Below are positions 1 through 5,577 of a stretch of 6,085 bases of DNA, piece by piece. The notes below the pieces were generated by a model. That model saw nothing but the letters and a program-made list of their open reading frames with translations. It was not told the origin of the DNA and did no database searches. The stretch's first letter is position 1. Each line of letters starts with the position of its first letter. Origin of the DNA: Oscillospiraceae bacterium (GTDB lineage: Bacteria; Bacillota; Clostridia; Oscillospirales; Acutalibacteraceae); NCBI GenBank assembly GCA_009783605.1, contig WRDE01000136.1, positions 1-6,085 of the forward strand, given 5' to 3'. The position numbers and the translations under genes are program-made.

Positions 1-2
1 AA

Positions 3-1964
3 CAGCAGACGGTGGACCAGATCGTGGACCAGGTGATGGCGCTGCCGGCGGATACCCGGATCCAGATCATGGCGCCGATCGTCCGGGGCAAGAAGGGGGA
101 GCATCAGAAGGAATTCGAAGCCGCCCGAAAATCCGGGTATGTCCGGGTGCGGGTGGACGGCATCATATATGACCTGTCAGAGGCCATTTCTCTCGATAAG
201 AACAAAAAACACACCATTGAGATCGTGGTCGACCGGCTTGTGGTGGTGCCGGATATGCGCGGCCGGCTGGCCGATTCGATGGAGACGGCGTCCGGCCTGT
301 CCGGCGGGCTGCTGTCGGTGAATATCCCCGCCCGGGATGAACAGAGCGCCGACGAGGAGTTGGTTTTTTCCCAGAATTACGCCTGCCCCGAACACGGGAT
401 CAGCATCGACGCATTAGAGCCGCGGATGTTCAGCTTCAACAACCCCTTCGGCGCCTGCCCGAAATGCACCGGGCTGGGGGTTTTCATGTCGATCGACCCC
501 GACTTAGTGGTGGCCGACCGGTCGCTGTCGCTGCGGGAGGGGGCGATCCGGGCCTCCGGCTGGGGATACGCCGAGGGCGGCACCATCGCCCAGATGTATT
601 ATGAGGGGCTGGCCGCCCATTACGGCTTTTCGTTGGACACGCCGTTCCGGGAGCTGCCGCCGAAGGTCGTCAACCTGCTGATGTACGGCACCAAAGGCGA
701 AAGGATCCAGATGACCCGTATCAAGGAATACGGCGCCGGCTCCTACCGCACCGATTTCGAGGGGATCTGCAATAACCTCCAGCGCCGCCACCGGGAGACA
801 AGCAGCAACTGGATGCGGGAGGAATTAGAGGCCTACATGAGCCATGTCCCCTGCCCCGACTGCCGCGGCCAGCGGCTGAAGCCCGAGAGTCTCGCGGTGA
901 CGGTCGGCGATATCAACATCTCCGGCCTCTGCCGCAAATCGGTCACCGACGCGCTGGATTTTATCGGCCATATGCGGCTGACCCCCCGGGAACACGCCAT
1001 CGGCGACCGGATCCTCAAGGAGATCAACGAGCGGTTGGGCTTCCTCAAAAGCGTCGGATTGGAATATCTCAACCTCTCCCGCGCCTCCGGCACCCTGTCA
1101 GGCGGCGAGAGCCAGCGGATCCGGCTGGCCACCCAGATTGGCTCCTCGCTGATGGGGGTGCTGTATATCCTGGACGAGCCCAGCATCGGGCTGCACCAGC
1201 GGGACAACGCCCGGCTGCTGGCCACGCTGCAGCGGCTGCGGGACCTCGGCAACACGCTGATTGTGGTGGAGCACGACGAGGAGACGATGCGTTCGGCCGA
1301 CTGGATTGTGGATATCGGCCCCGGCGCCGGCGTCCACGGCGGCGAGGTGGTCGCCAGCGGCACGCCGGAGGATATCTGCCGCTGCGAGCAGTCGGCCACC
1401 GGCCAATACCTCTCCGGCCGCCGTCAGATCCCGGTCCCGCAGAAACGCCGCCGCGGCAATGGCAAAAAGCTGACCGTCATCGGCGCGGCGGAGAACAATC
1501 TCAAAAACATCACCGTCTCGTTCCCTCTCGGCGCGTTTACCGCCGTCACCGGCGTGTCGGGGTCGGGCAAATCCTCGCTGATCAATGAGATCATCTACAA
1601 AAAGCTGGCCGCCGACCTCAACGGCGCCCGTTCCCGCGCCGGGGCGCACCAGTCGATGGAGGGATTGGACGCCTTAGACAAGGTCATCGACATCAATCAG
1701 GCGCCGATCGGCCGGACGCCGCGTTCCAACCCCGCCACCTATACCGGCGTATTCAACGATATCCGGGACCTGTACGCCTCGACGCAGGATTCCAAAATGC
1801 GCGGCTTCGCCCCGGCCGGTTCTCCTTCAACGTCAAAGGCGGCCGCTGCGAGGCCTGTCAGGGGGACGGCATCATCAAGATCGAGATGCACTTCCTGCCG
1901 GACATCTACGTCCCCTGCGAGGTCTGCAAGGGCCACCGGTATAACCGGGAGACGCTGGAGGTGA
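3..1964 (+). CDS. uvrA: UvrA, excinuclease ABC subunit A (5'-truncated, ends early by frameshift)
   Basis: UvrA is the dimeric ABC-type ATPase that finds bulky DNA lesions and loads UvrB in nucleotide excision repair. The open frame already runs at base 3 (QQTVDQIVDQ, a conserved UvrA stretch), so the GTG at 12 is internal. About 120 residues, including the first Walker A, lie before the window. Counting from that GTG: a zinc-module half CPEH near 125-128 with CPKC near 149-152; CPDC at 281-284; first ABC signature LSGGESQRIRLA at 362-373; Walker B with LYILDEPSIGLH at 384-395; H-loop EH near 420-421; second Walker A GVSGSGKSS at 514-522; and the conserved PIGRTPRSNPATYTG at 565-579. From about residue 602 the frame leaves the UvrA consensus and gives about 49 meaningless residues up to a TGA at 1962. 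The correct continuation is in another frame. Identification is very secure; whether the gene is intact in the organism is not. Confidence 0.95.
   Translation, partial: QQTVDQIVDQVMALPADTRIQIMAPIVRGKKGEHQKEFEAARKSGYVRVRVDGIIYDLSEAISLDKNKKHTIEIVVDRLVVVPDMRGRLADSMETASGLSGGLLSVNIPARDEQSADEELVFSQNYACPEHGISIDALEPRMFSFNNPFGACPKCTGLGVFMSIDPDLVVADRSLSLREGAIRASGWGYAEGGTIAQMYYEGLAAHYGFSLDTPFRELPPKVVNLLMYGTKGERIQMTRIKEYGAGSYRTDFEGICNNLQRRHRETSSNWMREELEAYMSHVPCPDCRGQRLKPESLAVTVGDINISGLCRKSVTDALDFIGHMRLTPREHAIGDRILKEINERLGFLKSVGLEYLNLSRASGTLSGGESQRIRLATQIGSSLMGVLYILDEPSIGLHQRDNARLLATLQRLRDLGNTLIVVEHDEETMRSADWIVDIGPGAGVHGGEVVASGTPEDICRCEQSATGQYLSGRRQIPVPQKRRRGNGKKLTVIGAAENNLKNITVSFPLGAFTAVTGVSGSGKSSLINEIIYKKLAADLNGARSRAGAHQSMEGLDALDKVIDINQAPIGRTPRSNPATYTGVFNDIRDLYASTQDSKMRGFAPAGSPSTSKAAAARPVRGTASSRSRCTSCRTSTSPARSARATGITGRRWR
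1811..1820 (+). other. uvrA: one-base deletion (frameshift) in uvrA
   Basis: The sequence reads GCCCCGGCCGGTTC where the UvrA consensus RGFAPGRFSFN requires GCC CCG GGC CGG TTC. A single G is missing from what should be a GGG run at about 1814-1816. Upstream of this point frame 3 matches UvrA and downstream frame 2 does, with no loss of any conserved residue. A one-base indel at a G/C homopolymer is most simply a sequencing or assembly error. A genuine recent inactivation is also possible, although both halves keep every motif. No slippery heptamer or downstream pseudoknot suggests programmed frameshifting. Confidence 0.9.
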
Positions 1965-2461
1965 AGTACAAGGGCAAAAATATCCACGACGTGTTGGAGA
2001 TGACGGCGGAGGAGGGACTGGCCTTCTTCGGGAGCATCCCCCGCATCGCCCGCAAGCTCCAGACGCTGAACGACGTGGGGCTGAGCTATATCAAGGTCGG
2101 CCAGCCGGCCACCACCCTATCCGGCGGCGAGGCCCAGCGGGTCAAGCTGGCCACCGAGCTGTCCAAGCGCTCCACCGGCAAGACCGTCTACATCTTAGAC
2201 GAGCCGACCACCGGTCTGCACACCGCCGACGTGCACCAGCTGATCCAGGTTCTGCAGAAGTTAGTGGACAGCGGCAACACCGTCATCGTCATCGAGCACA
2301 ATCTCGACGTGATTAAAACCGCCGACTGGGTGCTGGATCTCGGCCCCGAAGGCGGCGACCGCGGCGGCAAGATCGTGGCACAGGGTACGCCGGAGCAGGT
2401 GGCTAAGGCGAAGGGGTCATATACGGGGGCGTTTTTGCGGAGAGTTTTGAGTGCGGAGTGA
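1886..2461 (+). CDS. uvrA: UvrA C-terminal part, after the frameshift
   Basis: This frame carries the rest of UvrA. UvrA homology begins upstream of the ATG, at about 1814, with GRFSFNVKGGRCEAC and GDGIIKIEMHFLPD, so the ATG at 1886 is only an internal Met with no ribosome binding site. The second zinc module is split: CEAC lies before 1886 and CEVC is at residues 11-14 counted from the ATG. Further on are the second ABC signature LSGGEAQRVKLA (78-89), Walker B with VYILDEPTTGLH (101-112) and the H-loop EH (137-138). The end (SYTGAFLRRVL) matches the usual UvrA terminus. Joined to the upstream part, the product would be about 819 residues within the window, or roughly 940 with the missing start, which is normal UvrA length. 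Alone this piece has one signature and Walker B but no Walker A, so it should not be an active ATPase. The stop codon lies inside a heptamer repeat. Confidence 0.93.
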   Translation: MHFLPDIYVPCEVCKGHRYNRETLEVKYKGKNIHDVLEMTAEEGLAFFGSIPRIARKLQTLNDVGLSYIKVGQPATTLSGGEAQRVKLATELSKRSTGKTVYILDEPTTGLHTADVHQLIQVLQKLVDSGNTVIVIEHNLDVIKTADWVLDLGPEGGDRGGKIVAQGTPEQVAKAKGSYTGAFLRRVLSAE

Positions 2462-2469
2462 GGAGTTAA
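2449..2469 (+). repeat. three tandem GAGT-type heptamers at the end of uvrA
   Basis: Three consecutive 7-base units, each beginning GAGT, start at 2449, 2456 and 2463. The uvrA stop codon (2459-2461) falls inside the second unit. The 9-mer CGGAGTGAG (2454-2462) recurs at 5566-5574, just before the reductase gene. The array is short, so chance cannot be excluded for this site alone; the matching 7-base period at the other edge of the accessory block strengthens it. Confidence 0.5.
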
Positions 2470-2479
2470 TGTGGCGTTT

Positions 2480-2485
2480 TATTAT
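2480..2485 (+). promoter_or_regulatory. possible -10 element for the accessory gene block
   Basis: TATTAT matches the sigma-A -10 consensus at five of six positions. It lies in the AT-rich stretch between uvrA and the VOC gene, where a start about 7 bases downstream would give a short leader carrying the GGAGG site. There is no good -35 hexamer 16-18 bases upstream, and no terminator separates uvrA from the next gene, so read-through from uvrA is equally possible. Confidence 0.22.
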
Positions 2486-2502
2486 TCTAAAAATATATCA
2501 TC

Positions 2503-2507
2503 GGAGG
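2503..2507 (+). promoter_or_regulatory. ribosome binding site that sets the VOC gene start
   Basis: GGAGG stands 8 bases before the ATG at 2516, which is ideal spacing. It makes 2516 a better start than the in-frame GTG at 2471, which would add 15 residues with no resemblance to the family. Confidence 0.8.
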
Positions 2508-2515
2508 TTACCACT

Positions 2516-2896
2516 ATGTATAGGTCTATGATGCAGGTGTACATCAAAAACAGTGTCCAAGCTATTCCGTTCTATCAAAATGCTTTCGATGCGAAAGTGT
2601 TATGCGACCATCGGCACGAAAACGGTACCGTTGCTCATGCGGAATTAGATATCTGCGGACAGGTTTTCGCCATTTGCGAAGCACGGGAAAATGACATTAA
2701 CACGGGAAATATCATGCAGTTTTGTCTGCATTTCGGCGAAGGCACGGAGGCGCTTGTGCGGAAAGCGTATGATGTTCTATTAGAAGATTGTATACAACTA
2801 ACCGCTCCGATTACAGGTCCGGGAGAATGCCCGTGGAGTTCTTGTCTATTCGGCGTGATAGATAAATTCGGCGTAAACTGGTGTATTTTCGTTTGA
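2516..2896 (+). CDS. VOC-superfamily protein, PhnB/glyoxalase-like
   Basis: The 126-residue product, counted from the ATG with the GGAGG site, has the paired beta-alpha-beta-beta-beta pattern of the vicinal-oxygen-chelate fold, in its PhnB-like branch. Landmarks are FYQNAFDAKV (19-28), HAELDICGQVFAICEA (41-56), the central strand MQFCLHF (67-73) and the C-terminal WSSCLFGVIDKFGVNWCI (107-124), which corresponds to the PhnB-type DxFGxxW ending. The length is normal for a single-domain member. Relatives include glyoxalases, dioxygenases and drug-sequestering resistance proteins. Many PhnB-like members have no known substrate, and none can be named here. The gene opens the accessory block, 54 bases after uvrA and 37 bases before the GyrI-like gene. 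It is clearly more AT-rich than uvrA (line 2521-2580 has about 23 G+C in 60), which suggests a different origin. The family assignment is firm; the function is open. Confidence 0.85.
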   Translation: MYRSMMQVYIKNSVQAIPFYQNAFDAKVLCDHRHENGTVAHAELDICGQVFAICEARENDINTGNIMQFCLHFGEGTEALVRKAYDVLLEDCIQLTAPITGPGECPWSSCLFGVIDKFGVNWCIFV

Positions 2897-2933
2897 TGCA
2901 GCTGCGCCAACAGGAAAACAAGGAGATACCATC

Positions 2934-3389
2934 ATGCAACCAATTAAATTCACCCGAAAAAGTGAGATTCTGTTGGGCGGGTTTCATGCGGGGTCGGATA
3001 TCGGAACGCGCTGGGAAAAGTATGAACGGGAAGAAAAAGCCGCGAGGCTGACCAACATGGTGGACAGCGCAGGCTTTGAAAGGCGGTTGTTTTTGCCGGA
3101 GGGGATCGATATTTTCACCGGCGTTGCGGTGACAGATAAAAATATACTGCCCCATTATGAATTGTTAGTCATTCCCCCCGCTTATTATGCGCTGTTTGAA
3201 ATAGATTGTCATGCCGATATAGATCAGCAATTTAAGGATATTGACGACTGGCTTGCCGATCATCAGGAGCAATACAAACGCATGAAATGGAATCATGATC
3301 ATGCGGATTATATGATTATCTGGTCCGGGCGCTATGCAGAGGAAAACATATGCGAAATATGGGTTCCCCTTGAAAATATAACCAATTAG
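2934..3389 (+). CDS. GyrI-like / AraC effector-binding-domain protein
   Basis: The 151-residue protein resembles the stand-alone GyrI-like small-molecule-binding domain (the fold of GyrI/SbmC and of the effector domains of BmrR and Rob). Supporting stretches are RWEKYEREE (26-34) in the first half, YELLVIPPAYYALFEI (75-90), which matches the family's strand 'IPxxxYAxFE', and CEIWVPLENI (140-149), which matches the usual closing 'EIWIPI' strand with its conserved Glu (141). No helix-turn-helix is present, so it is not itself a DNA-binding activator. Family members bind drugs or toxins, and some hydrolyse cyclopropane-containing toxins; which applies here cannot be told. The start is supported by AAGGAG at 2920-2925, 8 bases upstream. 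The next gene follows after 11 bases. Its AT-rich composition matches the VOC gene and differs from uvrA. Confidence 0.72.
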   Translation: MQPIKFTRKSEILLGGFHAGSDIGTRWEKYEREEKAARLTNMVDSAGFERRLFLPEGIDIFTGVAVTDKNILPHYELLVIPPAYYALFEIDCHADIDQQFKDIDDWLADHQEQYKRMKWNHDHADYMIIWSGRYAEENICEIWVPLENITN

Positions 3390-3393
3390 GAGG
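3388..3393 (+). promoter_or_regulatory. ribosome binding site overlapping the preceding stop codon
   Basis: AGGAGG begins within the TAG stop (3387-3389) of the GyrI-like gene and lies 7 bases before the ATG at 3401. Ribosomes terminating on the first gene would cover this site, so the two genes are probably translationally coupled. Confidence 0.75.
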
Positions 3394-3400
3394 TCATCTT

Positions 3401-3781
3401 ATGGCAAATATTATCCGGCACGATATCAATGAGGGCAACGCGTATGCGGGCATGGTCGAGGCGGGCGGCTTTGTTTTTGTCAGCTTTTGCGTCGGCAATA
3501 TCGGCCAGCCGGTCGAGAGCCAGATCAACGGCGCGCTGGACCATCTGGCCGCGCGGTTAGACGCTATCGGCCTGACCTTGGAAGCGGTGGTAAAAATCGA
3601 CGCGCTGTTCCGGGATGTGTGGAATATCCCCGTTATGGAAAAGGTGTTTCAGCAGCGGTTCCGCGGCAGCTATCCGGCCCGGAAATCTCTCCAAACGGAA
3701 TTTGCCCATCACGGCGGGGAGCAGGGACTGTTGTTCCAGTTAGATGCCGTCGCGTTTAGAGGGGTAAGCAACAATGGCTAA
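3401..3781 (+). CDS. RidA/YjgF/YER057c/UK114-family protein, catalytic Glu replaced
   Basis: The 126-residue product has normal Rid length and order: an N-terminal strand with GFVFVSFCVGNIG (23-35, the 'ITSGQI' position), the amphipathic helix QINGALDHLAARLDAIGLTLEAVVK (41-65, the typical 'L..I...AG....dVVK' pattern), FRDVWNIPVMEKVFQQRF (70-87), YPARKS (91-96) and the closing strand LFQLDAVAFR (111-120). RidA enzymes are trimers that hydrolyse reactive 2-aminoacrylate and other enamines/imines. The substrate-binding Arg (E. coli Arg105) is kept as R94. The position matching catalytic Glu120 is Q113 (codon CAG at 3737-3739), so ordinary RidA deaminase activity is doubtful; this is probably a divergent Rid subfamily. 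The AGGAGG site at 3388 supports the start. The last 8 bases overlap the next gene. Confidence 0.87.
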   Translation: MANIIRHDINEGNAYAGMVEAGGFVFVSFCVGNIGQPVESQINGALDHLAARLDAIGLTLEAVVKIDALFRDVWNIPVMEKVFQQRFRGSYPARKSLQTEFAHHGGEQGLLFQLDAVAFRGVSNNG

Positions 3782-4895
3782 CACGCTTGAAACAAAAACA
3801 CCGGAACAGCTGTCGGCCGCCTTACAGTCGTACAACGATCATCAGGGTACGATACCCGATCAGTTTACCGTTTTAGACGAATATCTGCACGACCTGCCGG
3901 TCGGCGAATTTTGCGGTTCCTTTCGGGAGCTGCAAAAAATCGTGACCGGGGTATATGACTATCTGCGCGAAAATCCGCAGACGATTGGACTCGTCGCGGC
4001 CGACAAAAAGACCGGCACGCTAACGGTGCAGACGTCACAGCACATCAGCTGCGTCAAAAAGCTCTTATATGCGGCAGGGCGGTTTTCAGCGTTTGAATCC
4101 CACGCGCTGGTTATCTCTTTCAATGACTTTATGAACGCGTATATGACCTATTTTCGCAACTGCTCGGTTGAACTGTCCGAAAAAATAAACGTGTATGAGC
4201 CGGATAAACAACGCAAATTTTTTCAATCAAAACATCTGCGCGCGGTATTTGCGTGTCTCGAGGCGTTTGGATTCGAGATGGGCGGGATCGGCGCGGAAGC
4301 CCATGACATAACCGCCATAACGATCCGTTATCCCCGGCGGCCATCGGTGATCCCGGTGATAAAAGCGTTTGCGGCGCCCCGTATCTGCCGGGTCAGCTTC
4401 GGGCTGGATTATACGAAATTCAACCACCGGGTGTTCGCGCACGGGGCCGAAGCACGGCTGCCATTGAAGGATCTGTACAGCTTCACCCTGCTCCCTGACG
4501 CGCACAAGGTTTTTATGCAACAATTGGACGAAGCGATGCGCATGGCGGGCACCAATTACGGCGAAGCGGCGGGAGGCTGGTACCACGGTACGCTGCCCTG
4601 CCAGTATAACTACAAAAACAAGGTCCGGATCCTGCAAAATGTTGAGCATGGCCTGATGCCGTATGCAGTGCTCCGGTATAAACCCCGGGAAAGGATCGAA
4701 CGGCTGCTTGCGTCAATACCCGAAGCCGTTTTAAGTGGGATGGGCCGGTGCCGCGGCTGCGTCAAAGGGGAGTGCGGAACCCGCGTGACCGCCGCCGTGC
4801 CGGGCGGTAAAAAATATGTCCTGTGCACCGGATGGCTGGCCTTCCCGCCGATACCGGAGGCGGTGCCGTTTATTGTGAAGGCATATAAGATATAG
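3774..4895 (+). CDS. 373-residue protein of unknown function with C-terminal four-Cys cluster
   Basis: I do not recognise this family. The start at 3774 overlaps the RidA-like stop by 8 bases and has GAGGGG at 3759-3764, 9 bases upstream, so translation is probably coupled to that gene. The protein has no signal peptide or membrane segment and appears cytoplasmic and mixed alpha/beta. The N-terminal third is helical; residues 155-175 (RAVFACLEAFGFEMGG) could form a small helical or winged element; 180-280 is rich in strands and aromatic residues. Near the end CRGCVKGECG gives C326, C329 and C334, followed by C351 in KKYVLCTGWLAF. The spacing C-x2-C-x4-C-x16-C looks like a zinc-ribbon or other metal site. 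Clean codon periodicity and its place in the operon show it is a real gene. Candidates such as a metal-binding regulator or a structural partner of the Rid protein are guesses. Confidence 0.82.
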   Translation: MANTLETKTPEQLSAALQSYNDHQGTIPDQFTVLDEYLHDLPVGEFCGSFRELQKIVTGVYDYLRENPQTIGLVAADKKTGTLTVQTSQHISCVKKLLYAAGRFSAFESHALVISFNDFMNAYMTYFRNCSVELSEKINVYEPDKQRKFFQSKHLRAVFACLEAFGFEMGGIGAEAHDITAITIRYPRRPSVIPVIKAFAAPRICRVSFGLDYTKFNHRVFAHGAEARLPLKDLYSFTLLPDAHKVFMQQLDEAMRMAGTNYGEAAGGWYHGTLPCQYNYKNKVRILQNVEHGLMPYAVLRYKPRERIERLLASIPEAVLSGMGRCRGCVKGECGTRVTAAVPGGKKYVLCTGWLAFPPIPEAVPFIVKAYKI

Positions 4896-4904
4896 GGTAC
4901 AATA

Positions 4905-5531
4905 ATGGACGACAACAACCAAAAGCTCCTCGCCATATTGCGGGATATCTATGCCGTTTCCGCCGAACTGGGACTAAAATCCTATGTCTGGGGCGGCTTC
5001 GCCGCGGATATTCTGCACGGCGCATTTACCCGGGAGCACCGCGATCTGGATTGTTTCACCGAAAACCTCACCGACCATATCGACACCTTAAAGACCCGGT
5101 ATGAAGCCCTCGGCTACACCGTCAACTATCTTGAAAACTTCTGGATGCTGCAAATTTATAAGGACGGCGTCCACGCGGCGTTCAACTGCGTCAAAAACAT
5201 CGGCGGCATCGCCCACTGGTATCACGCGGGGCGGCACGGCACGGTGTTTTTCCCCTTCGATTGGTTAGACAAAGAACCTCTGGTATTTTACGGCGCCAGG
5301 GTGTATACTATAGGCGTGCCGCTGCTGTATATTCTGAAAACCAACGTCCGGCTGCTACACGCCGAATGGCAGACAAGGGACAAGGATCTGGCGGATATCG
5401 CCCTTTTGGAACCGCTGCTCGCATCCCAAAAGATAAACATAGCCGATTTCCGCAAAAAAGTCTGGAGCCACAACCCGATCTGGTACGCCAACGGCTACGA
5501 AGAATATTATTATCCGATAACGCTGAAATAA
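4905..5531 (+). CDS. nucleotidyltransferase-fold protein (aminoglycoside/lincosamide NTase-like)
   Basis: The 208-residue product begins with a helix, then YVWGGFAADILHGAFTREHR (27-46) followed by DLD (47-49). This is the GG...D...G..R.H.DxD signature of small nucleotidyltransferases such as ANT(2'')-Ia and LnuA, which transfer AMP from ATP to a drug hydroxyl. D47 and D49 would hold the catalytic metals. The usual third carboxylate, in a following strand, is not evident: the matching strand reads DGVHAAFN (87-94), with His90 near the expected place. The C-terminal part has LLYILKTNVRLLHAEWQTRDKD (140-161) and LADIALL, like the family's 'K....R.KD..Dl..L' helix. The first upstream gene ends 9 bases before it, and a modest AGGG site is at 4894-4897. 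It may be a resistance enzyme, a different transferase or a non-catalytic relative; the substrate cannot be named. Confidence 0.78.
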   Translation: MDDNNQKLLAILRDIYAVSAELGLKSYVWGGFAADILHGAFTREHRDLDCFTENLTDHIDTLKTRYEALGYTVNYLENFWMLQIYKDGVHAAFNCVKNIGGIAHWYHAGRHGTVFFPFDWLDKEPLVFYGARVYTIGVPLLYILKTNVRLLHAEWQTRDKDLADIALLEPLLASQKINIADFRKKVWSHNPIWYANGYEEYYYPITLK

Positions 5532-5574
5532 TTTTCAATTATCCATTATCAATTTTCAATTTGAACGGAGTGAG
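5532..5574 (+). repeat. AT-rich heptamer tandem repeat before the reductase gene
   Basis: Four head-to-tail 7-base units of the form TTWTCMA fill 5532-5559; the first and last are identical (TTTTCAA). They start immediately after the TAA stop of the nucleotidyltransferase gene. After one further heptamer (5560-5566) comes GGAGTGA, and the 9-mer CGGAGTGAG (5566-5574) is shared with the end of uvrA (2454-2462). Short AT-rich TTATCAA-type arrays of this kind are, to my recollection, frequent between genes in GC-rich Clostridia, and they recall the heptameric STRR repeats of cyanobacteria. No hairpin terminator is visible. Confidence 0.7.
5567..5570 (+). promoter_or_regulatory. ribosome binding site for the reductase-like gene, inside the repeat
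   Basis: GGAG lies 7 bases before the GTG at 5578. It is part of the CGGAGTGAG segment shared with the uvrA end, so the repeat supplies the gene's translation signal. It supports the GTG as the start, since no ATG exists nearby in frame and the FAD motif begins only 8 residues later. Confidence 0.7.
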
Positions 5575-5577
5575 CAA

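Noticed and set aside
833..1649. Long open frames on the minus strand inside uvrA
   Set aside because: They mirror the GC-rich codon structure of uvrA, have low-complexity Ala/Arg/Gly content, and overlap unambiguous UvrA motifs.
1811..1830. Programmed ribosomal frameshifting in uvrA
   Set aside because: There is no slippery A/T heptamer or stimulatory structure, UvrA is not known to use it, and a missing G in a homopolymer is a simpler cause.
2471..2515. N-terminal extension of the VOC protein from the GTG at 2471
   Set aside because: The ATG at 2516 has a well-spaced GGAGG, and the extra 15 residues have no family resemblance.
2469..2531. A 20-codon leader-peptide frame (ATG at 2469, TGA at 2529) overlapping the VOC gene start
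   Set aside because: The AGGAG before it lies only 3-4 bases from the ATG, there is no run of regulatory codons, and no attenuator hairpins are visible.
2898..2905. GCAGCTGC palindrome after the VOC gene as a terminator
   Set aside because: It has no loop, no long stem and no following T run, and the downstream gene starts 29 bases later.
5555..5565. TTCAA-T-TTGAA inverted repeat as a hairpin
   Set aside because: The one-base loop cannot form a stable hairpin; the pattern follows from the heptamer repeat.
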